DNA from: Mermis nigrescens
Lineage: Eukaryota > Nematoda > Enoplea > Mermithida > Mermithidae
Assembly (NCBI GenBank): GCA_036768485.1
Contig: JAVLUZ010000154.1
Coordinates: forward strand, 47,353,786 to 47,417,785
Reading direction: 5' to 3'
Length of the DNA: 64,000 bases
The notes under the pieces are model-generated. The model saw nothing but the letters and a program-made list of their open reading frames with translations, did not search any database and had not been told where the DNA came from. Below are positions 25,201 through 36,500 of the stretch, piece after piece. Position 1 is the first letter of the stretch; every line of letters starts with the position of its first letter. The translations under genes and the position numbers were made by a program.

Positions 25201-26394
25201 TAAACATGCCAAAAATTCAATTCTAGAGAGTCTATCGATTTCAAGGGTCTGCCGGATTCTCGGGAGAAGGGGTCCACCTTCACGTCCATGTGTGATAGAA
25301 ACAACGAATGTCTTCCGAGATCCTTACAAAAACCAAATGCGAGAAATTGTATTGACTTTACTGAAACGGAAAAATTCTAAAATGTTTAAAAGCCTAATAC
25401 TTGATAAAGTTACGCAGAGACGTATAATGATACTGAACAACAATTATAATTATAATTACTTGTCAATATAATAATAATAATCGGCATGTCTCGTAATGAT
25501 AAATGCTAATGTGATGATCTAAACGTCGTTAAAAACGGTCATTATTCAGTCCATTTCGAAATACTGATAATTTAATCCAAATTGATTTAATCTAAATTTA
25601 ATAATTTAATCCGTATTTGCAAAGGAAATAATCGAGCTAAAAATAACGTGAAAGATAGTTCCTTTGGAATTTTAAGCTTGCTTTATTACAACAGTAATTT
25701 TTAGAAAAAATGTCTCAACTTCGAGGAAAACGTTCATTAGCCTCAATCATTCACTTCAACAGAAGATGAATAAAAAAAGCGGTAAGTAGGTTCTTGATGG
25801 ACTTTGCAGCATTTTATATCCTGTCTGCTGAAATTTTTATACCTAAACAAGAAAAATTGGAATAGAAAACTTAAATCCGAAAACTACAGGTAAGCTATCA
25901 AGATAAAATAAACGTGAAATGATGAACCTCGGACCTGCACCACCAGGTTATAGCCGTAGCTGTCGTAATGGCAAGGTGTATAAGCGCCCTGACTGCCCAT
26001 CCAAAAAGTGCTTTGCCAACCGTCTCGATCAAGTCCAAATGACTTCCAGTTCACGTCACGAATCATTTCGTAATTCTCCTCGAATAGATCAAACATATGC
26101 TGATAGTCCAAGTAAGCCCAGTGGGAAGAGTCAAGGCGAGAGAATGGATTTTCTGATGAGTTTATAGCAATTTCAGAGTTTTTCAATGCTCGCAACCACT
26201 CGAAAAAATGCGCGGCACTGGCCGTTATATATTCACAACATGTTTCCCATTGCACTTTACGCACATTTTGATTCTTCAGACCAATTCTGAACCTTAGTTT
26301 CTCCTTACTGAACAATTCCAAACATTTTTGCACATCTCTTTCTGAAGATTGACCACTCGCTAGCTCCACCTTTCATGAAAAGTGGCTCATCCAT
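22213..26394 (-). CDS. HSPBAP1: HSPBAP1-like JmjC-domain protein (3 exons)
   Basis: Exons on the minus strand: 26394-25928, 24435-24171 and 22639-22213 (TAG). The N-terminus MDEPLFMKGGASEW and the run KEKLRFRIG match the start of the HSPBAP1 family. WKSFGLDRDGWQSTFWMGS, TPCHYDSYGYNLVVQVRG (exon 1), GRKLWILFP, RLPYEESSVF and VPRHWWHF (exon 2) form the cupin core. The HYD pair (25962-25970) and the WWH histidine are the expected Fe(II)-binding triad of a 2-oxoglutarate dioxygenase. Exon 3 is the helical, less conserved tail. HSPBAP1 binds the small heat-shock protein HSPB1 in mammals; its substrate is unclear. Two oddities: the frame shifts by one base near 26335-26345 between the N-terminus and the core, and intron 2 appears to start with GC. 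A poly(A) signal follows. Identification is strong; the exact start is probable. Confidence 0.85.
22848..23080 (+). mobile_element. Family A hAT-type MITE with exact 8-bp duplication
   Basis: Starts CATGCGTAGGCAGCAC and ends CGCCCAGGTGTG, flanked on both sides by CGTACGAG (22840-22847, 23081-23088). It lies in intron 2 of the HSPBAP1-like gene. Confidence 0.85.
23969..24135 (+). mobile_element. Family C hAT-type MITE
   Basis: Starts CAGGCACGTATCTCTGGGG and ends GCCAGCTACGTGCCTG, an inverted pair. It is flanked by TAGGAAAG / TAAGGAAG (6 of 8). It ends about 35 bases from exon 2 of the HSPBAP1-like gene, right beside its atypical donor. Confidence 0.75.
24700..25187 (-). mobile_element. Family A MITE (outer copy) interrupted by another family A copy
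   Basis: In reverse orientation. It starts CATACCTGGGCGTGG and ends GCCGCCCACCTATG, flanked by CTGCTGAC / CTTCTGAC (7 of 8). It is split by the copy at 24733-24973. Confidence 0.75.
24733..24973 (-). mobile_element. Family A MITE nested inside a family A MITE
   Basis: Starts CACACCTGGGCGTGG and ends CTGCCCACGTATG, flanked on both sides by GTATGCAC, which is itself part of the outer copy (24725-24732, 24974-24981). Confidence 0.85.
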
Positions 26395-27209
26395 CCTTGT
26401 CGATTATATCTGAAATACGATTGAAATGTAATACTTTAGAGTAGGTACATACGAGTATATTCATCACAGATGTATGCAAGCGCGGATTTTAGAGGGGCGG
26501 CCACCCGTCGTCGTCAAACAAAGTTAGGCGCAATAAAAACATGCAATTGTTTAATGATTTCGCCCATTTTTTATCATAGTGGTTCAAAATTTTCCGGCGA
26601 CAAAAAAATTCCTAAGAATTTAAAACTTTTCTAAATTTAAAACCCAGAACTCGAGACGAGATAAATTCAGTCCTCACGCTTTTTTGATTGATAAATGATC
26701 AAAATAGTACAAACAACCAATATAAGACACTTATGGGATAGACAACCTTTTCAATATATTTCGACTTCATCACATTAAAAATAGAAATTAATCCAATCGA
26801 AAAAGTTTTTAGACCATTTACATGGGATAAGTAAATCAAAAAATCGGACGTTGCTGCTGTTTTTGCTCTCAGAAACGACGCACAACTTGTTCCGCTAGCT
26901 CAAAATTGACTGACAGCACCCGTTTGTCTTAACTCTGAGGAAGTAATACCTCTAACCTATGCACGCAAAAGGGGATACCCTCCATCCCACCAGTCAGAAA
27001 ATGTTTGAACCCCTCCCACACCGATTTTTGGAATGGCCGATTTTAGGTGTTTTTGACCAAAAATTAGAGATCATCTACAGGCACGTAGCTGGCCGTCCTA
27101 TTTTGGGTAACCAACACCAATTTTGGGGGAACTAAGCCCAAAAATAACACAAAATAACGTTTAAAAAGTCATATTTTTTCGATTTTTCTGAATTTTGGGG
27201 GGTCCGGAC

Positions 27210-27333
27210 CACACCTGGGCGTGAGGGGTTTGGGGGTATGCAGTGCTTTTTGGCCATGCCTCCATTTTCAATGCCATTTTTTAACCTTTGAAAAATCTTG
27301 CACCCCCAAGAATTTAGGTGCTGCCCACGTATG
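27210..27333 (-). mobile_element. Internally deleted family A MITE
   Basis: Starts CACACCTGGGCGTGAG and ends CTGCCCACGTATG, with flanks GTCCGGAC / GTACGGAA (6 of 8). Only 124 bp: the middle of the family sequence is missing. Confidence 0.7.
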
Positions 27334-27363
27334 GTACGGAACCCCCCCATTCCCACAGAGCTA

Positions 27364-27629
27364 GTCGGAGAGACGCCGAGTGGTTAACAGTTAAACCTAC
27401 GAATCGCAAGGTTCTAGGTTCGAAACCACGTTGACGCTGTTCTTTTCGGCAGGCCAACCCAGCCTTTCATCCCTCCGGGGTCGATGAATGGGAAGCTGCA
27501 CTTGTGTGGCGGAGGTTAAATCCCTTGGGAGTCGCGACCCCTTGCGGTATTTCAGCGGGAAAACACGTCTCTGATGTGTAGGTAATACCCACTTGTGGGT
27601 GAAAAGCCTATCCTTTAACCTTTTTTCCC
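27364..27629 (+). mobile_element. tRNA-derived SINE
   Basis: The 5' part is tRNA-like (GACGCCGAGTGGTTAACAGT). It has a pol III A-box (TGGTTAACAG, 27381-27390) and a B-box (GGTTCGAAACC, 27417-27427). A non-tRNA body follows with CCCTCCGGGGTCGATGAATG, and the copy ends in a T-run before CCCC. It is flanked by CAGAGCTA on both sides (27356-27363, 27630-27637). The tRNA part resembles a serine- or leucine-type tRNA but cannot fold an anticodon stem cleanly, so it is not a functional tRNA gene. Bodies with a CCGGGGTCGAT core are known from SINEs of several invertebrate groups. Confidence 0.8.
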
Positions 27630-28469
27630 CAGAGCTACGTGCCTGATCGTCTAGCCCCCACCCCTAAAAAATAGCCGGGGACCCCACCATAAATTTAGAG
27701 CCGTTACGTTCATGCTCTCACCCCCTGAGTGAATGTATATAATTCAAATTTATTCTTAGGATTTTTTAGATTCTAAGACATACACTTCGACTAAAACTTT
27801 TATTGAACAGCTAATCGATAACAGTTTTCACGATGCTTAAATAATTTTTGTTAAACAAAGCCATACAATGAAGACAAACAAGTAAGCGCCATTGTACGAC
27901 AAAAGCTAAACAATATCTTGCTAAAAATTACGCACTACACAAGTTTAAGAATAAATTAAAATTTTTTAACCAAAATTCTGTAAATAAAAAGACAAAATTG
28001 AAACTCGTCAAGGGTGTCTATTTACTTATTCGCTCTATAAAAGAATAGGGTATGTTTGGAAAAATTGGGAGTCGATTTAGTGTTGGATTCTTCAGCAATG
28101 TCAAATATCAGCTATTTCAAAAGCGCCTGCAAATTCTCAATTTTCGCCCCAGATTCTTAGAAAACTTCCAGACTTTTCAATATTACGCGCTTTTTACTAG
28201 TCGGAAAACTATACCTTTAATAAAATGGAAAAACAAGATTTTTTCCAATTTATCGAATCGAAAGTCCTGAAAAACGACATTCTTTTATAATCTGATATAT
28301 TTGTGGATGTTTCCATGGTAGCACATTGTTCAATCTTCCGTTCGAGGATCTCTATTAGGAACTCAACTATTTTTAACAATAGGATAAAAATCGATGTTTA
28401 CGAAAACAAAGCGCGGAAACCATAATACAATATTTACATAGAACAAACGAAAACGACATTAAATTCAGT

Positions 28470-30380
28470 TTAGGCGATATCCTGATTTTGCATGAAATCC
28501 CTGACTTTCCATCGCAAAGCTAATCGCTTATCTTCGCCAGGCACTGGAAACTTTGTCCATTCCTTTTTGTAAATTTCGAAGCGCTTAACGGGGTCATGGC
28601 GATAAGATGGGATACCTGGCTCGGCAGTTTTCTGATATCTTATTGCTGTGAACATAGTCATTTGCGTAGAGATAAAAGTACAAGAGTTTGATATGTGCGA
28701 TGATGCGATACGATTCTATGTTGAAATTTCATATAGCATAGAATGAGACTTAAAATATAAGAGGATTTTTAGAGAAAAAAGATGATTGGGACAGACATCC
28801 ACATGCCGGGATTAGGAGGTCAAGAAGTCCCCTTGAATCGAAAAAATTGAAGATTTCTTAGGAAAGAAAAAAGACAAAATAAAGGCCGAAAATTGATAAA
28901 AATCAAACATTTTCTGCAAAAATGTGCGAAATTGACCAGAAACTGCAGATAAAGCGTTCTTACGCCATTTTTAGGGTTTATACCAGTTTCTGAGGCAAAA
29001 TAGCATGAAGTGTAATAATTTAAATGAACTTATTCAGGATCAGGAGCATCATCGATAACTTGGCTCAAAAAACTCTCTGGGAAACCCACCCCAGACCGTC
29101 CAACCTTTTTCAGACCGGCCATGCTTTACAACAATGCATAGGATAATATATGGGCAGCGATCGAAATCCGAAGGGTCTCAATAGTACAAAAGTAAAAAAA
29201 TCACAGAAAACTTACCAAAAATTCAATTCTGGGGTCTTCTATAATCTACGGGGCATTTTAGATTTTCAAAGGTTTAAATTCCCAAACCCCCATTACCCAA
29301 GTCCGTATGCTCAGTGTTTTTTGTACAAGGTCCATTTGTACATGTACATAAGATGGCCCCCAAAAGTCTTTGTACATTTTGTACACACAAATTTTTGGGT
29401 ACTAAAATATGGTATAGTGGCGATTTTTATGTTGTAAAAACAGAGTTGTTCGACTTTTGGTAGTGTATTTTAGCTAATTTCTGGGTCTCTAAAGGCAAAA
29501 ATTCACTAAGAATCGTCTTAAAACGGCGCGAAGCGCCGAAAAATTTGACATTTTTCCTTTTGAAATGCAATTTCTGCCATTATTAAGATATATAGAACAC
29601 ACAATTACTCATTTCGGCGCGAAGAGCCGAAAATTTTTGCGAATTTTAGACTTTTTTTTACAATTTTTGTCTTCCCAAAAATCTTTGTACATGTACAAAG
29701 ACGGTCCCGAAAAGACTTTGTACATCGGGAAAAATCTTTGCCGAATACAAAAAAACCGTGGTACACTGAGGGCTGGACTGCATTTTTCGATCGTTAGTCA
29801 AGATCATGAGATAAAAAGCAGAACAGGCATTTTTAATATTTTTTCGAGCCATCCTTCAGGTTATATTTACGACTGCCTTGTGATAACATTTTAAAAAGTA
29901 TGTAAAAATATATATTTTTACGATAAAAAGAAATACAACGAATTAATTGGCCAATGTTTTACGCAGAAATAATTTTAAATGAAAAATAATTATCAAAAAT
30001 TGTTCTTATACTGAAATTAAATGACCTAGATTTCTAATGCTGAAAAATGCATTAAAAACTATTTTATGTTTAAGTAACATAATGCAGTAGCGATAACTTA
30101 TTAATAACAACATGATCATTTTCGGTTAGTATTTAATTTATATACTTGGAAGCATCAGTTCATCCTTGACATCTTCAGCATTACTATTCGTTTCTTGATT
30201 GGGCGGATCAGTGCTTTGTGCATCCGATACTTCTGCACAAGAAGCATTTCCAGAAAGCGAATTCTTTGCTTCACAGTCTGCTTCGAAGCTACTAAGCATT
30301 GCACACACTTTGTCGTGCACTGTCTTCGATTCTTCCAACAATTTTATTAATCGTTTTTCATATTCCTCGTCCTCATCCAT
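28470..30380 (-). CDS. HYLS1: HYLS1-like centriole/cilium protein (2 exons)
   Basis: Exon 1 is 30380-30146 and exon 2 is 28645-28470. The donor (TCCAA/GTATAT) and acceptor (GTTCACAG) join in phase to give 136 residues. The N-terminal half is acidic and helical (MDEDEEYEKRLIKLLEESKT) with a polar linker. The C-terminal exon carries DPVKRFEIYKKEWTKFPVPG followed by a charged LRW segment, which fits the conserved HYLS1 box (DPV, a YK..W motif, a PGE-like loop, then LRW.(I/V)R). HYLS1 binds SAS-4/CPAP at centrioles and is needed for cilium formation. The protein is shorter than known family members, so more distant N-terminal exons or a divergent paralogue are possible. A splice acceptor lies 28 bases upstream of the ATG. 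Confidence 0.6.
29312..29760 (+). mobile_element. CAGTG-family hAT-type element
   Basis: Starts CAGTGTTTTTTGTACAAGG and ends near ATACAAAAAAACCGTG. It carries two copies of the palindromic GCGC-GAA-GCGC type motif (about 29527 and 29613) and paired TGTACATGTACAAAGA motifs. The target duplication is unclear. It sits in the HYLS1-like gene intron. Confidence 0.7.
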
Positions 30381-30408
30381 TTACGAGGGTAGATAATGAA
30401 ATAGTAAA

Positions 30409-33400
30409 CTAAAAATATATGTTCGTTGAATATTTGCAAGTTATTTGAGTCATAAAAAGACGTCGAGGCTCTCACAAAAATATCCGCGATCACCTGTGTC
30501 TGTCAATTTTTATTTCAAATTTAATTTACCCACCTATTTTTGAATGGTTGAATCAATCTTAAAAAGTAAACTATCGCAAATAATACGCATCAAAAATTCG
30601 AGTAACTATAAGCAGAATGATGAGGAACTTGGCGTCAGAGATTTATAGTCAGGCCGCATAAATTTTAAATTTGGTTTCGCAGATGCTAAAAATATAATTG
30701 TCTTTTGGTAACTTTCGGAAAAAGTTGGACGCATAACAATTTATTTAGTAAAAAATAGCCGAATGAAAGAAGCGTAGAGCTGAGTGGATTTGATGCGAAT
30801 ATCAAGAAAGGAAGATACTACATTCAAAGCCACGTGCTGGGGATAATCGTGAATTTTCAATATTTTTTGTGTTTTCTGTGCCAATGGTCAAAGCTCAATG
30901 AAAAGCATCGGAAATTTGTAATTTTTGCCCCTAAGGCCAATTTTCCCATAATTTTTTACCTCTTGAAAAGGTGATCGAGGGTGTAGAGAAGACTCATTTT
31001 TCCGTGAAAAACATTTTTTTAAAACAAGGGTATACATGCAAATATACGGGTAGAGCCAAAACTAAAAAATATTTCAAAACGTAAAAAATACAAGAAAATT
31101 GATGATAGAGATAAAAACAGCATAAATGTTCAGAATCCAACTTTGGGGTTCTGTGAGTTTTTCCCGGATTCTCAGGGGTCCAAACCTTCCCCACACCTGT
31201 GTATGCTCAAACAAGTTTTCATAGCATTGTAGTTTCTCTTACTAATTTTCCCCAATTTTTTAGAAGTTGAGTGACGCTGTTTCGTTATCAATGATACCGA
31301 AGCTCGTTTGATGACGCTATACATTTCGTAGTTTGCTTGATAGATGCAGACAGAAGATTACATTTTATGCATAAAGTTTGTTTTGATTAAGCGACTTATC
31401 GATTCAGCGTGTATTTATCGTCATCTACAAAGCTTACTCGCTCTTAAGCTAGAGACGCCGTACAGTGCAGAAAGATTCTAGAAAAAACGTATTACGCTAG
31501 CCATCGAGGAAAGATAATTTGTATTTTATGTCCGCATGCAAGGCATTTTAACGCTTTTCGTCTTCGATCACAAATTTCTAATGGTTAATTGACGAAGCTT
31601 AGACTGGGGATTATAATAGTCGCTCACTCGTCGCGAAACCGGTTCATCGTGCCAACGTATTTGGCTTGGAACGACTTGAGTGTATAAGCTTTTATCATGC
31701 TAAGATAACGCGAATGAACCACCCCTGATCGCAAATATACCACGCTCCGAGCCGCAATACTTGGCTGTTTGCTGATACCAAGGGGTGATAGATAAGCCGG
31801 ACCCAGGCATATCTAGCCGACATGCCATTATCATAGAGGAACGAAGCTAGCTGAACAAAGCTAGCAATTCAGCTAACGGATGAAAATCGTGTCCTCGGAT
31901 AACGAGCGCTAGGATATGGATTTTTCCGACCACGCCATGATGATAAATTGATAAAATGCAAACAACTTATTCCAACGGCGAATGAGGAGCTATAGCAGAA
32001 GAGAGCGAATCGAAGGCAGTAGGAGGAAGTAGCGCGTTTAAACCGAACCGCTCATTTCCATAATTTTATCAGAAGCGTGGCAGTTGCTTTTAGTCTAATT
32101 TAAAGTCCAAGTTTCATGCTACTTGATTGATGTTTTTCTTCAGCTTTTCAATAATTATTCGCGTTTTGTTGCAGATGATTGCAACACGCATGTTTCGACG
32201 ACTACTGTATTATGAATTGGGGGAACCGATTTGTTACAAATTGGTGCTGTGAAAGGGATAGTGTTCGATAAATGCACAGGGTGTAAAGATTTTTGAAACT
32301 GATGTGCGACAGTGCACCCCATATACGTCCGTTTCAAGCGAATCACTGGATTTTCTAATTTTCTGATCCATTTAATTTAATGGACGAAAAGAATTGAGAT
32401 ACAGAACTCAAAAGCAATCGAAATATAGAACTTAAAAGTGAACGTATTCCAGAATTGAGACAAAATGACTTGCAGCTGCAAAGTAAATTAAATTATCAGT
32501 CAAGCATGACTGATTATTCAAAAAATTTGCAACTGCAATCATCAATCCAGAAAAACATTCCAGTTTTTTGGCACCTTCGTTACCAAACTCTATATCAAAT
32601 AGAACTCATGGAAATACCACGCTTATTCAAATGTTTTGGAGACTTGCTTCACCCGACAGTCGCTTTCATTGCTGCTATGCTAACTATAAGAATAAAAATA
32701 GTTCATATAATAATAAATATCCGCAGAACGCTGATGTCGCTCATTAGTATAATAAGGCAATCATGGTGTTAACATGAAACCAATCATACATTTTCAGTTA
32801 TCGTTTGTTACGCTGATTTTTTCATTTTCGATATTCATATGCGAGAGAAATTGCTTTAGAAGATTAACCGTTTCTTAAGCATGGTAAACTTTTCAGTAGG
32901 TGAGCAATTTTATTACCAAGCGACGAAATAGAAGATGAAAATACGAATTTTAACAATCTTGAAGAGCACGACGTCTTAAATTGAACAAACTTCAAATTTT
33001 AATGAGAGCGAAGAAAGCTTAATTTATCCTTTCTAAAATGGAAATCTATGAAAATATTATTACTTCCTTATTTTTTAGACGGAAAAGAAATGTTCCAGTC
33101 TGAAAGACTTAGATATGTTACAAGCTCTGCACATTTGAATTATTTCTTTAAATTCCAGAATTTCCCGTAAGCTTCCTTTTGCTGAAACAACCAACCTTCC
33201 TGTGTTTTGTGCAGCTATCAGATCAGCCGATTACTGATAGACAGGATGACTTAAAAAGTTCTTATTTTGCTTCACAAATCAACATTTTCAGTAGCTAACG
33301 ATATTAAAACAATTGATTTCAAATTAAATTGTCCAAATAACCATTTGAAAATTCTGCTTTCATAATTAGCCAGCCGAGCCAAACCTTCACCTACATTTGT

Positions 33401-33517
33401 GACATACGCGCTTTTTGCGACAAAAAATTTGACCGATCATATGATATTCAATTTATCGCGCTCTCAATATTTTATTGTCGGAATAAGATACAAAATCTTT
33501 TTTTCTTTATTTTTTAA
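30409..33517. other. Intergenic region between two divergent genes
   Basis: Between the HYLS1-like (-) and neurensin-like (+) genes. A decayed B-like repeat lies at about 30920-31210 (ends near CCCCACACCTGTGTATGC). The rest has unique-looking sequence. An open frame at 32455-32772 has no recognisable domain and no splice context, so it is not called. Promoters of both flanking genes should lie here, but no specific site could be recognised. Confidence 0.4.
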
Positions 33518-33522
33518 AGAAA

Positions 33523-36500
33523 ATGACAATCGCAACTAGCTCGAAGATTAAAGATCCTGGTGGTGGCGCGGCCAAGCAAAAGGAGCAAAAACTGATCAAT
33601 GGAAACGTACAACACGTAGATGAAGCCCAAGCTCCCGTTTTCGGAATCAAGTCTTACATCCATCAATTTTACGACTGGAAGGCGCCGAATATTTTGGAAG
33701 AAACGGAAGGATGGTTCGTTCTTAATGCTTAAGCGCAAAAGAGCAGAAAAATAAGAACGAATAAAATCGCACATTATTTATCACAATTTTTGCGTTATTT
33801 AGCAAAGGTTATTCAGCCGGTACAAATAATTTTTTTGGCTCGCCTAACTATGTTTGTCGTTGGAAATCCGCCAACAATTTAGATTGAAAAATAACGACGC
33901 GAAGTAATTTCAGTAATATTTAACCAAAAAACCATGACGACAGAATTGTAACTTTTCCGGCAATAACGCGCTCCTTTTATTATTTCCTGTTGTTTTATAA
34001 AAAGCCCAGCGATCGTATTGAAAATACAAGAACTGCGAAAATTTTCCAGTGCATATTGACGAAAAGCATTTCAGAAATTCAAAGAAATAAATTCATGCTA
34101 GCTTTGTAGAGGGCGAAATATGAGACTTGAAAATAGACTTTTGGAACCACATTTGCAAAATGCAACAGCACCCTGGGTAACAAATATCGTAATTTTAGCG
34201 TTATTTAAACGCATTTTTACGCGAAAAATGTAGAAAAATCACATAATAATCACTTTTTATTTATCATAAAACGTGCATTTTCTGTGTATACTACAAAATC
34301 AGCCGGTTAAAAATCCTAAATCTGTTCATTTTTCAAACAAATCATGTGAGAAAAGAGAATCCTCCGACAATTAGCAGTTTTCTGTCATTCCAATTGAATT
34401 AACTACCTCATGTTTTTGTCACATATTTAATTCATAGCGCATTGACATTTATTATCAGAGCGTTTGGTGACCGCAATATTTCGCAAGGCGAATCATTTCA
34501 GTTTTCTCAGTGTTATTTCACTTAAAAAGTCCTAAACACTTCACCGCTTCGCGGCGGACTTCATTAATAACTCGACTAATTAATAAGTAAAAATTTTTTA
34601 GACAGCAAGTGGGACGCAGATTACGCCCTTGTTATATGCATACCATCGAAAAAATTTGAGCGTTACAATAAACAAAAAAATCGCTCGTAAAGATTTTTCG
34701 CATAATACGACGTACAAAGCACCTTATTTAGAAAAAACAGTGGTCGGTCTCATTGAACAAAAATGCTATTGTTATTAGCTTCATTCTGCAGGTGCAGACA
34801 AAAACCTTCACGGAAGCAGCTTCAAAAGAGTGAACGAGATTTATCTTTGCGACTAGTCAATATTATTTTCAAGTAGGTATATGAACCTAAATTCAGAAAT
34901 TATGTACCTATATAGGATTCTTCTACATATAATTAAATGCCGATTAAATTTCGTTGTTTACAACACCACTAAACATATTAACAACATCTGTAAAAAAGCT
35001 TAATATGATATTTTGATATTATTTTTATTTAATCATATTTCTAAAAAATTGGATATAAAAGATTTATTAATAATTTGAATGTCCAAAGCAATATATACAT
35101 TTTCAAGCTTCCTTCCCAATCACAAATAGTCTTGAAGGTGTGTAACAGTAAGAGATATTTGAGCAAATCTAGTTGAAAGCGATGGTTTAAATTATTTGTT
35201 ACAAAATTATTTATCATAAATGTTTGCAACTGCGTCAGTCGGACGGAAACATCATTTTCTGATAGTCGTTTAATGTTATATGAAATCAGTTATCATACAA
35301 CTTTAAAAACGATCAGGTACTTAATACCATCATCGGCCCATAATCGCAAGCTGGTGAACATATTTCGCGCGTTGACGATTCTAGGCTTAGTGCTATTGGT
35401 GGCTGGTGCAATTGGCATTATGGTAGGATATATCTGGCCCAAGGAGTCAATGTCAGTTGCCCTTAACAAGCACCAAGTACCTAATAGAAATTTTCATATA
35501 GTGCATATTTTAATATAGTGTATTAAGAGAATCTTCCCCTGCCATTTCTGAGTGAAGTCGAATTTCTGATTTCGATTTAAGAATCGGAATAGCTGGAGAC
35601 AGAACTTTTGGTCGAAAATTTTGTATGCCATCTACAAAATCTATGCTTAGGAATCACTTTTTGTCATCTCAACAAAACTAAAAAATTGTAGCTCGTACTA
35701 CACGTGGGCGTGGGGAGGGTTTTGGGGGTATGCACCCCCAGAAGGCCGAATACCTCCCAAGAAATCGAAATACTCCATCCCCAGAATTCTATTTTTGAAA
35801 TTTTTCTCGATTTTTTCGCAATTTTTTTGATGCCACTGCGTAGTACTCGAGGAGAAACGTTGAAAAAATGGTGTTTTTTCGCCATACCACCATTTTTAAG
35901 ACCATTTTTTGACCTTTGAAAAATCTTGCACACCCCAGAATTTCGGTGCTGCCCACCTATGATTCGTACATCAAAGAGCGCTTTCGATTAAACGTTTCTT
36001 AATATCTGAAGAGTGAGATAAAATTTCGGCGATACAGAAGTAGCATTCTCTGCGTAACAAGCATATTCACGGAAAATGTAAGCAATTTAATTTAAATAAT
36101 TAATACTTGCGATCGACGAGATTAGATTGAGATAGATCGATCATTGAGAATTATTCGAAGATTTTGACGGGTTTTTCCAGGTCATTGTGAACGATGAAGG
36201 GGATGTGCTAATTAGCGCTGATTTGATTAGTCAACTTGCGGATCATATGAAGCCATGGAAACTCGCTGGCTTGATTACATTTGCGATTGGAGGCATCATT
36301 TTAGCGGTAAAAGCACGATAGCACGCTGACACGCAAGCCGAGAAGGTGGATGAAGGTGTAAAGTTTACACCCTCAGAATAGAAAAATAAAAGATATTCTG
36401 AGGAAGAAAGGCAATATGAAGATCAAAAATGGATGAAAAGCAAAACTATTCTACAAAGAAACAAAAGTGTATTAGAAACAGTGTGTTACCATGGTTTTTA

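Larger units (their letters stand above)
27078..27645 (-). mobile_element. Family C MITE carrying a family A MITE and a SINE
   Basis: Starts CAGGCACGTAGCTGGCCG and ends AGAGCTACGTGCCTG, flanked by ATCATCTA / ATCGTCTA (7 of 8). The core is interrupted at 27210-27333 and 27364-27629. Confidence 0.8.

Noticed and set aside
27364..27435. Functional tRNA gene
   Set aside because: A- and B-boxes are present, but the anticodon arm does not fold and the copy has a SINE body and target duplication.
32455..32772. 105-codon plus frame upstream of the neurensin-like gene
   Set aside because: No domain, splice context or poly(A) support; could be 5' UTR but is not callable as a gene.
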